From: Pogostemon cablin
Taxonomy: Eukaryota; Streptophyta; Magnoliopsida; Lamiales; Lamiaceae
Direction: 5' to 3'
Assembly: GCA_023678885.1 (NCBI GenBank)
Contig: CM042975.1
Span: 32,644,729 to 32,708,728, forward strand
DNA: 64,000 nt
Positions 1 to 9,879 of the stretch are shown one piece after another. Made by a program: the position numbers and the translations under genes. The first letter of the stretch is position 1; every line of letters starts with the position of its first letter. Below the pieces are notes generated by a model, which was not told the origin of the DNA, searched no databases, and saw only the letters and a program-made list of their open reading frames with translations.

Positions 1-1610
1 ATATTATAACGACAATAATAATATTAATTAATATTCACAATTAAGTTAGAGGTAAACTTGTCCCAAAGTCGACAACTGAAAAATTAGTCGTATCAGTGTT
101 CTTATCGCTATTATGATGTTTTGCAATGTTTGAACATTAGCGTCAAATCGAAAAATAGTATGCTACAGTGTTTCTTAATTTTATCAGTAAATAATTTAAT
201 GACTCTGTAAGCAATTAAAATTTACGGTCCAATTAAATGGCGACACGTGAATTTTATTGATTAAATATTAGTTTATTTTGGAATTTAAATAAATTAATTC
301 CTAAAGTAAATTAATAAATAATTTGAGCCCAATACAATAAATAGGCTTAAATTAAATGAGGCCTGACCCAAGTCAACTAAGCCCAAGTCAAATGAGGCCT
401 GACCCAAGTCAAACAAGCCCATATAAATTAAAGCAGGCCCAAATCAAATAGGTTCAATTATGGTTCAGTCAGGCTGAAGCCCAAGCCCGCTAAGTGAGGC
501 CCAAAGGTGGCCTGGACCTCCTTTTTCACCTATAAAAAGGGGTCTCCACCATTCATTTGAAAAACACACAGACACAGAGACACAGAGACAGACGGAGATT
601 CAAGCCTTCAAGTGATCTTCAAAGCGTCTTCAAATCTTCAAAGCTTCAAGCGAAGAACGTTCGAGGATCTTCAAGCCTTCAAGCGATCTTCAAAGCGTCT
701 TCAAACCTTCAAAGCTTCAAGCGAAGAACGTTCGAGGATCTTCAAGCCTTCAAGCAATCTTCAAAGCGTCTTCAAATCTTCAAAGCTTCAAGCGAAGAAC
801 GTTCGAGGATCTTCAAGTCTTCAAGCGATCTTCAAAGTGTCTTCAAGCCTCTAAAGCTTCAAGCCCAAGATCTTCAAGTCTTCAAGCCTCGAAAGCTTCA
901 AGCTCAAGATCTCCAACAAGTTTTTAAAGCTTCAAGCCTCTAAAGTTTCAAGCTCAAGATCTTCAACAAAGCTTCAAGTCTTCAAGCCTCTAAAGCTTCA
1001 AGCCCAAGATCTTCAAGTCTTCAAGCCTCTAAAGCTTCAAGTTCAAGATCTTCAACAAAGCTTCAAGCCTTCAAGCCTCTAAAGCTTCAAGTCTCAAAGC
1101 ATCTTCAAGCTTCAAATCAAGAACAGCTACTAATCCGGGATCAAGGCTCCAAGTCCCCCAGATCAAGTGTTCTTTGTGGAAAGCTCTCAGTCAACGTTTA
1201 ATCCGAACAAAGGTTCAACGCCTCCGGGTCAACGTTCAAGACTACACACTCGAGCTCGGACAAGCTTCGTTTGAAGATTCGACTCAACACACAAGTCAAG
1301 TCAACACACGCTGTCAACACAGTCAGCATACACTTTGTCAAAGAAGTTAAAGTCAAGAAGCACAAGTCAAGTCAAAGTCAAGTCAAAGCCACATTGGTTC
1401 GAGAGAAGAATCAGAGGATTGATTGAGATTGTAACCCGCTTACATCTTCTTCAAATTAAATCCACCAAGAAATCATCTTTTTACCCAATATTTGTATTTA
1501 TTTTATTATAAATACAAAATTTGTTGTTACAGACTCCAACCAATAAACATGCTCTTAAATTCATGGGATCTTTGGTTGACAGATTTTAACGTCTTTCGCA
1601 GCGGTGGATA
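1..1610 (+). repeat. LTR-like fragment with 71-bp tandem array
   Basis: The stretch from about 300 to 530 is rich in AAGCCCAAGTCAA-type repeats. A TATA-like TATAAAAAGG follows near 531-540, then a leader that starts in a 71-bp tandem array. This order resembles U3, TATA and R/U5 of a plant LTR. No partner LTR, primer-binding site or target duplication could be assigned, so it may be a solo or truncated LTR, or a leader of a larger element. The long frame at 557-943 reads only the repeat and has no protein-like features. Confidence 0.4.
597..1130 (+). repeat. Tandem repeat, 71-bp unit decaying into a 30-40 bp unit
   Basis: The motif CGAAGAACGTTCGAG starts at 651, 722 and 793, an exact 71-bp period over three copies. 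From about 830 to 1130 the array continues as shorter degenerate units built on TTCAAGCCTCTAAAGCTTCAAG. The HindIII-like AAGCTT core occurs many times. No coding role is likely. Confidence 0.85.
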
Positions 1611-1864
1611 AAGGAATTTTTTTTTTTTTGTACAACATGTAATTATAAAAATATAGAGTATTATTTAATATTTAAAATTATATAATAAATAAAATAAAAT
1701 ACAAAATTATGATTATTATTATTAAGATATTATTATTGTTAAATAATATAAATATAAAGAAGAAAAGAAAAAAAATTATAGGATGTATTAAAAAATAAGT
1801 ATAAATATAAAGAAAAAAACATAAGAATTTACTTATAATATAAAGAAGTATAAAGAAAAAAACG

Positions 1865-1940
1865 AGAGTGTAGTAGGGGTTTGAACCCATCACCCCATAC
1901 TCAAATTTAGTAGCCTAAGTACTAAGCTACTGATGCATTG
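1865..1940 (-). ncRNA. tRNA-like (Pol III A/B box) patch, possible SINE head
   Basis: Read on the minus strand, the patch has an A-box-like TAGCTTAGTACTTAGG and about 35 nt later a B-box-like GGGTTCAAACCC, the spacing expected in tRNA-derived elements. No cloverleaf, poly(T) tail or target duplication was found, so it is not called a tRNA gene. It could be the 5' head of a degenerate SINE or a chance remnant. Confidence 0.3.
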
Positions 1941-2055
1941 CAGCTAAAAAATGCTATATCTATAGTTGTTATACTTTGATTGGGGGTACAGCTTATGCAT
2001 TGCAGCTAAAAGATGCTATATCTATAGTTGTTATACTTTGATTGGGGGTTACAGT
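1935..2055. repeat. Tandem duplication, 62-bp unit
   Basis: A unit starting GCATTGCAGCTAAAA is present at 1935 and again at 1997 with a few substitutions, a period of 62 bp. It abuts the tRNA-like patch. The segment from 2056 to 2210 is AT-rich with nothing else recognised. Confidence 0.8.
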
Positions 2056-2210
2056 TGTACCCTTACCTATACTACATCCGCCCTAGTCTTTCGAGCAATA
2101 ATTCAATATTAATATTTGCATGAGACTGCATTTATGTTTTTTATTTTTATTTTTTAAGTAATACTTTTTACTAAAGTTATGACTACTATTATTTTTTTTA
2201 TTAAAAATAT

Positions 2211-2415
2211 TATTCCTTCCATTCCGGGCAAACAACACTATTTGTTTTTTGCACATAGATTAAGTAATATTATTATTTTATGTAAAATGAGTAGGTATAT
2301 TAGAGAGATGCGATGATTAGTGGTGAGCCATTTTACTAAAAGAGAAAAATTGTGTAATTTGGACTGGACGTCCAATATAATAAAATAATATTATTTTGGT
2401 CGGGACGGAGGGAGT
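2211..2415. mobile_element. Stowaway-like MITE (degenerate left end)
   Basis: The right end reads GGGACGGAGGGAGT, the Stowaway (Tc1/Mariner) terminal inverted repeat. The left end TTCCTTCCATTCCGGGC is a mutated complement. About 205 bp long, with an AT-rich interior containing the TTAAGTAATATTATTATTTTATG motif type seen in other copies here. Confidence 0.6.
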
Positions 2416-2821
2416 CACTGCACCACTATCATCCTTCTTTAATATAAATATTATTTTTTATTAAAATTTCATCTCTTTTACATGTATGACGAAAATCTTA
2501 TGTAAAATGGTTTTTCACAAGTGTTTATTAACCTTCTAAATGAACCCCATATATCAAACATTTTATTTTAATTATTATCACCTCAATTTTAGATTTTTCT
2601 GTATAAATTTCCTGACGTTTGAAATAAAATAATGCTAAATGATCATATAATATAAATATAATCTTTAAGGCAAGATCAAGTTTTTTTATTTTAATTTTAT
2701 GTTTCGTTCACATAAATAACAATTAATTCCAAAAATAATACTTAAAAAAAAACCGTGATGTTGATGGTAAATGTCCTTTACTTGCCGACTCGAATAGCTT
2801 AGCAACGTAATCTTGTAGTGG

Positions 2822-2875
<54 letters not shown>

Positions 2876-4259
2876 AATAAATAAAATTTTAATATATTAA
2901 ATGAGAGTTTAATTTTGATGAGGTATCGTCACCACAATTAATCTCAATTATTTTAATTTTTAATTAAAATTAAAAATCTCAAATATTTTAATTATTAATT
3001 AAAATTTAATGTAGATAAATACATATATTATTTTAAAAATTGAATATGATATTATCAAATCTAAATTAATTACTATTAATTAAAAATTAATATAGATAAA
3101 TACATATATTTACTTTAAAATTTAGAAAATTTATCTCCTCCCAAACTATAAATAAGACTCTTTATCCAATTGTTCTACACACATAATTTATTCATCATGA
3201 TGAACAAAAGCTTTCACCAAATTTTAAAAATGGTATCCATTTTTTTATTATTATTGATTAATTTTTTGTGTTTTGTATAACTTTTTAATTTTTTGTTTTA
3301 GTTCTGTTTTTTTTATTATTATTAGTATGAAATTTTATATTTCTTTATTTTTGTACGTAATTAGCTTTTTTTAATGATTAATTTTACAAATTATTTTAAT
3401 TAATTCTTTTATAATTTTACTTTTGATTATAATTTTTTACTGTTTATTTTATAATTTATATTTTTTCTTTTGATTAATCTTTTATTAATTCTTTTTTGTT
3501 TTTAGTTTTTTTTAAATTATTAATATGTAATTTTTTAAGTTTTGAGTTTTTACGTAATAACTTTTTTTACGAGTTAATTTTACGAATATTTTTAATTAAC
3601 TTTGTTGTGCATGGTATCACTTTTGATTATATTTTTTTATTTAGTTTTTCTTTTGGTTTTAATTATTTTTTTTATTAGTATGTAATTTTTTTTACCTTAT
3701 TGATTTTATTTTCTTGATTTTATAAATTTATTTTATTTAATTAATTTTATTATGTTTTTTCTTTTCTTATTTCTTCAAATTTATTTATTATAATTTTTTC
3801 TTTAGTAATTTAACATATATATTTTAAAAGAAAATTTCATTAATTTAATTCCGTTTCTTTTATATTTTTTAAAGGTTTTTTTTTAAAAAAATTCATTATT
3901 TATCTTTTTTTTAAATATATTTTCACCAACATTAAAATTTAATAAGTCATAAATAAGTTTTTATTTTTTAAAATCGAATATGGCTGTGATATTTTTTTTA
4001 TTTCTATTGATCAATTTTTGCTGTTATGTATATTTTTTAACTTCTCTTATGAATTAACTTTTATTTTTAATAATTTTTTTTGTTTTATTTTTGTCAATTT
4101 GTTTTTAATTTTTTATTAGCATGTATTTTTTGATCTTTTATTTTTTTAAGTTAATATTTTTTTTCAAAGTTAATTTTATTATTTTTTAATTAAATTTTTT
4201 TATAATTTCTCTTTAAATTATTATTTTTTTGAAATAATTACTGATAGGTGTGTCTTTGT
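2416..4259. other. AT-rich intergenic stretch with a TAA microsatellite
   Basis: No credible gene. A TAA trinucleotide repeat runs from about 2827 to 2868 and passes into TAAA repeats to about 2885. The rest is poly(T)/poly(A)-rich sequence in which every short frame has extreme Phe/Ile/Asn/Lys composition, as expected by chance. Confidence 0.6.
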
Positions 4260-4870
4260 ACCCCTAATTACTACTAGATACATTGATTTAAAATAATTAT
4301 TATTTAATACAAAATATTAAAGTAAAATACCAAATGTACCCCTAAACCCATATACCTTTAAAACACTAACCCCAACCTCCACCCACCACCGGACCACCGC
4401 TGCCGCTGCCTGACCGCCGCCGCCGCCGCCGGCGGAGCTCCGGCGGCCGATCGCCGGAAAATCTGTTCGTCAGAAAAAAAAAAAAAAACTGGTCGCCGGA
4501 AAGCTGCCGCGCCGCCGCCGCCGGAGCTCCGGCAGCCGGTCGCCGGAAAAACTGTTCGTCCAAAAAAAAAAAGGAAAAAAAAAAAACTGGTCGCCGGAAA
4601 AACTGCAGCCGCCGGAAAAGCTGCCGGACCGCCGCCGCCGGACCACCACATTTTTTTGCTGCACACACTTTTTTTTTCCTGCACACTTTTTTTGCTGCAC
4701 ACACTTTGCTGCACATGAACTTTTGCTGCACACAATATTTATGTGCAGCACATTAATAGGGGTAATATTGGAATATCACTATATATTTTTGTACCTAGTA
4801 GTAATACTTTTGTATGTTTGTATCTCATAGTAATTTAGGGTTTTTTTGTGTACCTAGTAGTAATCCTCCC
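4260..4870. mobile_element. Unclassified TIR element with GC-rich core
   Basis: Left ATTACTACTAGATA (4267-4280) is the inverted complement, 13 of 14, of TACCTAGTAGTAAT at 4851-4864; another right-arm copy lies at 4792-4805. Between them is a GC-rich block (4380-4650) of CCGCCGCCG runs with an 89-bp internal duplication (GAGCTC at 4435 and 4524), then a degenerate TTTGCTGCACAC array (about 4665-4740). Flanks are strongly AT-rich. No target duplication was fixed and no transposase is present. Low-complexity minus-strand frames in the core are not gene-like. Confidence 0.5.
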
Positions 4871-7117
4871 TATTTTTTTCCTATTTTTATTTTTTTTTGT
4901 TTTAATTTGATTGTTTATATTTTTATTAAAAATTTTATCTTTTGATTTTTTACGTTATTATTATTTATATTTTCTATTGATTAATTTCATACATATTCTT
5001 TTATATTTTTCAAATTTTCTTTTAATTATTTAAAAAAATATTTTATTTAAAAAGTTTTATTATATTTGAATCTTTTGATTTCTTTGCATTATCAATTTTT
5101 TTTTTCATGGTTAATATTTTAATTTTTTAAATTAATTTTTTTTAATTTTTTTTATTTCCTCAAATTGATTTATATTAATTTTTTTTTAATTTTTATTAAT
5201 ATAACTTATTATACAAAAAATTCAACGATTAAATTTACGTATATTTTTTTATTCATTTAATTTACAATAATAAACATAACAAAATTTGAAAATTCAATTC
5301 AATAATTTATTTTTTATTTTTTGGTAAATCAATTTAACAACAAAATTAAGCATTTATTAAAAGAAGTAAATTCACATTTGACTATATATAAATTGGATTT
5401 TACTCTTCAATATAACTTTATATTAGATTATAATTGAATAAATAGTTATATTAAATTTGAATTAAGTATATTTTTTTAAAATTTAAATAAATAGTTATAT
5501 TAAACTTAAATTATATTTTTTAAAATTAAAACTTTACAACCTTTGCAATACACGGGATCCATACTAATAAATAAATAAATAAAGGTTTAATAAAGAGAAT
5601 CGAAATTGAATGCAAGAAATTTCTCTCCCATCCTTAAAATAATTAATTTATAAAAATTAAAAAAATTTGACTTCATGACAGTGCCGACACCAAGATCTAC
5701 GTTCTCACAAAACTCGTACATAGATAAGATTTTGAGTGAGGTCCAGTTAAGGAAGGAAAACAATTGGTGATCATTAATCATTCTAACAAATTGTCTTGAA
5801 AGAAAATGACAATTTAATCTTTGAAATTTGATATATAAATAAATCAAATATATAACTTTCTCAAAAATGTTAACGTGATATTTAGGCAATCACGGGAAAA
5901 CAGCCACAAAATGTTAAAAATATAAAATAAAAGAAATCGTATCTCACGCGTTTCATTGATTTATTTTGTCGTTTAAAGTTTGAAAATTGGAGCCAAAAAG
6001 TGGTAAACTTACCCCACGTAATTTGGAGCTTATTTACAAGTTAAGGTAACCTTATGCTAAGTCAATCAATAACAACAAGTATAGTAAATGATGGCCATGA
6101 ATTTTAAATGAATATAAATATTATATTATATTATATTATATTATATGAAATAATCAATTAGAATAAAATCTTTGTCCCAATTAATCATTGGTAGGAGACA
6201 ATATTTGTTATGAAGAAGCCATATTCTGTATTTCTAGTTTATGATCAGAGATTTTATATTCGCTCTTTTTAAATTTGTGTTATTTATTGTTCAATGTCCT
6301 ATAAAATTAAATATATATACATGAAACTATACAATTTCTTTGTTTCTATTTTTTTTATTTAAAAAAAATGGTTTATATACATTATGGCGCAATATCTTAT
6401 AAATCGTTGGTCCATCATCATACAGTTTATATAATAATATGTCATTACATGATTATATGATTAAAATATAATTTGTTGGAGTATGGTGAATGATACGTTA
6501 ATAATATATAATTTTATGATGTTATAACATAATTCATTATCTAATAATAATACTTTAATCATATTATGACATTCTAAACTAATATTTTAATACATCATTT
6601 ATCATATTTTAATAAATTACAAATTAACTATCTAGTATCATACTTTAATATAATGATCGATTTATCTCAGAAGTAGTGTTACAAATGTACCACTCAGAGT
6701 GAATGAGAAATGATAATAATGATAATGATATAGTTGATGAATTAAATTTGTTTTATTTCCGAAGAATCCGCGATTTATGACTTTTAAAGAGTTCATTTCT
6801 ATTTCTTTCCTCAAACGACATACTTTTCCTTCCATTTATGTACTTAAATATGAAAATATCCTACCAAGCACACTACAACTAAACGGTGATGAATGGTGTA
6901 GATTATTGAATACATAACAATTAATTATTGAAATCATTGTACCCACAATAAATTTATCACACGACGATACAAATAGAATTAAAAAAAAAAGGACCCCAAA
7001 TTGAATCCAACTCTCAATTCTGATGTCCTCAGCAAATTAAATAGGTGGCCCCACATTCTTTACTGTAACCAAATAAACCTATAAGATATCACACACTCTC
7101 TACCAATCTCCACTTGT
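4871..7117. other. AT-rich intergenic stretch upstream of HyPRP
   Basis: No convincing gene. A pentanucleotide ATATT microsatellite lies at about 6117-6146. A 100-codon minus-strand frame at 5587-5889 has no recognisable domain and ordinary AT-rich background. The last 300 bp presumably contain the HyPRP promoter. Confidence 0.5.
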
Positions 7118-7127
7118 CTATAAATAG
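7118..7127 (+). promoter_or_regulatory. TATA box of the HyPRP gene
   Basis: CTATAAATAG lies 37-46 nt before the start codon at 7164. With the usual plant spacing of about 30 nt to the transcription start, this leaves a very short 5' leader. It is the best core promoter match upstream of the gene. Confidence 0.65.
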
Positions 7128-7163
7128 CCGGCCTTTGTAGATCATGTAGTAACATCTCCAACA

Positions 7164-8015
7164 ATGGACAACCACAAAATTGCTCAACTTCTAATCCTAT
7201 TCAATTTGGGAACTTTGCTCATTTCTCAAGCATGTCCCACTTGTCCTCCTTATAAACCACCCGAACTACCTCCAAAACACCCGCCCAAGGTCACTCCGCC
7301 ACCGGAAGTCCCCAAACCGCCGCCACATGAGCCCAAACCTCCGGTGATTGAACCACCAGTTATACCTAAACCTCCTGTGGTAGAGCCACCGGTTATACCT
7401 AAACCTCCCATTATATATCCTCCAAAACCTCCAGTAATAGAACCACCGGTCATACCTAAACCTCCCGTTGTCTATCCACCCGTAGTACCTAAACCACCCG
7501 TAATAGAGCCACCGGTAATTCCTAAACCTCCTATTGTCTATCCTCCCGTGGTACCTAAACCACCCGTAATAGAGCCACCGGTAATTCCTAAACCTCCCGT
7601 GGTACCAAAACCACCCGTAATAGAGCCACCGGTAATTCCTAAACCTCCCGTAGTCTATCCTCCCGTGGTGCCAAAACCACCGGTGGTGACGCCACCACCG
7701 GACACTCCATGCCCCCCGCCTCCTCCAAAGTCACCAAAGCCACCAAAGCCACAAGAAACATGCCCCATCGACACCTTGAAACTTGGTGCATGCGTGGACG
7801 TACTAGGTGGTCTAGTGCATATAGGAATCGGGAAAAGTGCGAAGGATTCTTGCTGTCCGGTGCTAGAAGGGCTGGTGGACTTGGATGCAGCTGTCTGCCT
7901 CTGCACCACCATTAAAGCCAAGCTTCTGAATGTCAAAATTCTTATACCCATTGCTCTTCAAGTTCTTGTTGACTGTGGCAAAACTCCTCCTGCAGGATTC
8001 AAATGCCCTGCTTAA
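7164..8015 (+). CDS. Hybrid proline-rich protein (HyPRP), eight-cysteine domain
   Basis: A 283-residue secreted cell-wall type protein. Residues 1-23 form a signal peptide ending ISQA before CPTCPPY. Residues 24-199 are a proline-rich repeat region built from PKPPV-IEPPVIPKPPV and VYPPV variants, expected to be extended and possibly hydroxylated. Residues 200-281 are the eight-cysteine motif: C200-x9-C210-x19-CC(230,231)-x13-C245-x-C247-x23-C271-x9-C281, related to lipid-transfer and 2S-albumin folds. It has a single exon and a TATA box at 7118. Family members are cell-wall structural proteins or, in some cases, linked to defence and cold responses; the specific role here is unknown. A dead 5'-truncated copy lies at 27018-28155. 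Confidence 0.93.
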   Translation: MDNHKIAQLLILFNLGTLLISQACPTCPPYKPPELPPKHPPKVTPPPEVPKPPPHEPKPPVIEPPVIPKPPVVEPPVIPKPPIIYPPKPPVIEPPVIPKPPVVYPPVVPKPPVIEPPVIPKPPIVYPPVVPKPPVIEPPVIPKPPVVPKPPVIEPPVIPKPPVVYPPVVPKPPVVTPPPDTPCPPPPPKSPKPPKPQETCPIDTLKLGACVDVLGGLVHIGIGKSAKDSCCPVLEGLVDLDAAVCLCTTIKAKLLNVKILIPIALQVLVDCGKTPPAGFKCPA

Positions 8016-8614
8016 TGCATGAGGCCAACTTCTTACAACTTTTTCTACTTTTTTATTACATGTTTCTATAATTTTGTGTGATACATATGTTGTTTCAGTT
8101 TCACTAAGTGAGAAATAGTGTCTTCAATTGTTTAATCATTGAAGAAAATGAGGAAAGGACTGAAGATGTAGTAGTCCTGCAAAGTGTCCTGTAATATTCT
8201 GTTCCAAAATCTATATAACAAATCTATGAATTAAAATTTTACATATTACATTTTCTTGTGTCCTTTACCATGTATCACGGTAATAACGTTTTATTTACCT
8301 TTTTTTTTCCTATGTATCAATCTTAATTAAAAGTGTAATCACTTTTATGTGTGTATGAGTGACATATATATTTAATAGTTTAATTAAATAATTATCATTC
8401 TTCATTATATCAAATATCACATTTTATCAAAATTTATATAACTTCTTATTTGTTTCACTAAATTCATTCCTTAAACAGACATTTCGACACAAAGATGGAG
8501 ATGGTACAAATATTTATTGATTAATTTAATTAGTCTGGATCAATATACATCATTTACTATTGATGGTCAAATGAAAAAGACTGATATACTGTCTAAAAGA
8601 ATTAACTACATAGT
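8016..8614. other. HyPRP 3' flank, shared with the duplicate
   Basis: This AT-rich sequence after the stop aligns by eye with 28156-28760 behind the HyPRP pseudogene, including the TGATACATATGTTGTTTC and AGTGAGAAATAGTGTCTTC stretches. It ends where El2 inserts at 8615. It marks the part of the tandem duplication lying downstream of HyPRP. Confidence 0.75.
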
Positions 8615-9879
8615 TGATGAGTGCAGAAATCTCATGAATTAAGGGTCCAATTATAGCATGGTTCCATACAATTATGCTTAGTTTGAATGTTTAAGTGCCC
8701 TAAATTGCGCGATATTTGTAAATATTTGGAGGATTTATACTTTGGTGGAATTTTTGTAATTTTCAGGTATAAATGGATTCTAGAAGTAAAGAGGAAGATG
8801 TAGGAAAAAACGGATCTCAATTCGGAGTTAAAACGAGGGAGAACGAGCCAAAACAGTGAAGCATCGCGAAGCTGTCACAAAAATTCGGTCGAATTTTTGT
8901 GCATTTTTTCGAAAAACACGGGCGAAAACAGAGCATCGAAGGCTGCACATTCTGTAAAAAAAATTCGACCGAATTTCTAAAAACTCGATCGAATTTTCAT
9001 ACAAAATGTCCAATTCTGCAGTGCGAAATTAGGGCTTTTCAATGGGGTATAAATACCCAAAACCTCTCAATCCTCCAGGAGAACAGATCAAGGGGAGCTG
9101 CTCTCACACACCATCTATCCTCCATTCATCCATCCATCCTCCATCTATTCATTCATCCTCTATTCATCCATCCAACACCCATTCCACCCTCACTTGGAGG
9201 CTACACCTCCCATTTTCACACACACTCCTCTCCACCCATCCATCATCCATTCCACCAATCCACCAATCTAAGAAGGGAACAACATCAAGGAGTGAAGATT
9301 GGAGCATGTTGAAGGAAGATAAGGCCAACTTCAAAAGGGAAGCCCATCAACCTTTGATTTGTTGTTTTCTTCATTATTTGGCTCAATGGGAGCAAGCTAT
9401 GAATTGTATTAATTTTGTTATGATTTGTAGTGGCTAGTCCTCATGTGAGGCTAGCCACATAATGGATTTAGACTATTCTAGATATGTAGGATTTTTAATG
9501 GTTTAATTTAATTGATTTTGGAATTTATCTCATGATTTATGATTACTTGATTCATGTTATGAATTGTATGGTTAAATTCTCTATTCATAGTATTAGGATG
9601 ACCATTCCAATATTATGTCTAGGGTTTTAATTGAATCATTTTATTATATGATCATGTATGTTAGTGTAAGGAGAGGTAAGCCATATCCTTCTTGTGCTTG
9701 GGACATTCATGAGATAACACTTAGTTAATGGATCTAATTAGGTTATTAATTGAGTGAGAAGAACCAATCTTATAATCATAGTACCCTTGAGGGAATTGAG
9801 AGTAAGGAACAATCTTTTGTGCTTAAAACTTGTAATGAGTTTAGAACCTAATTGCCTTGGCCATAGGGAATAGGGGAAC

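Noticed and set aside
557..943. 128-codon plus-strand frame rich in FKASS/LQ repeats
   Set aside because: It is a direct translation of the 71-bp tandem array and an overlapping frame does the same; no domain and no start context.
1865..1940. A functional tRNA gene on the minus strand
   Set aside because: A/B boxes are present, but no acceptor or anticodon stems fold, so only a tRNA-like patch is claimed.
4358..4751. Overlapping minus-strand frames of 93-125 codons rich in Arg, Gly and Phe runs
   Set aside because: Three frames are open at once because of GC-rich and homopolymer repeats; composition is repeat-driven.
5587..5889. 100-codon minus-strand frame
   Set aside because: No recognisable motif, no homologue within the window, AT-biased background.
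7250..7951. Frames antisense to or out of frame with HyPRP (67-98 codons)
   Set aside because: Shadows of the proline-rich repeat, giving Gly/Thr-rich mirror translations.
9042..9437. Leader frames in LTRs of El1, El2 and El4 (60-137 codons)
   Set aside because: They arise from CCATCCATC-rich leader; not conserved in length or frame between elements.
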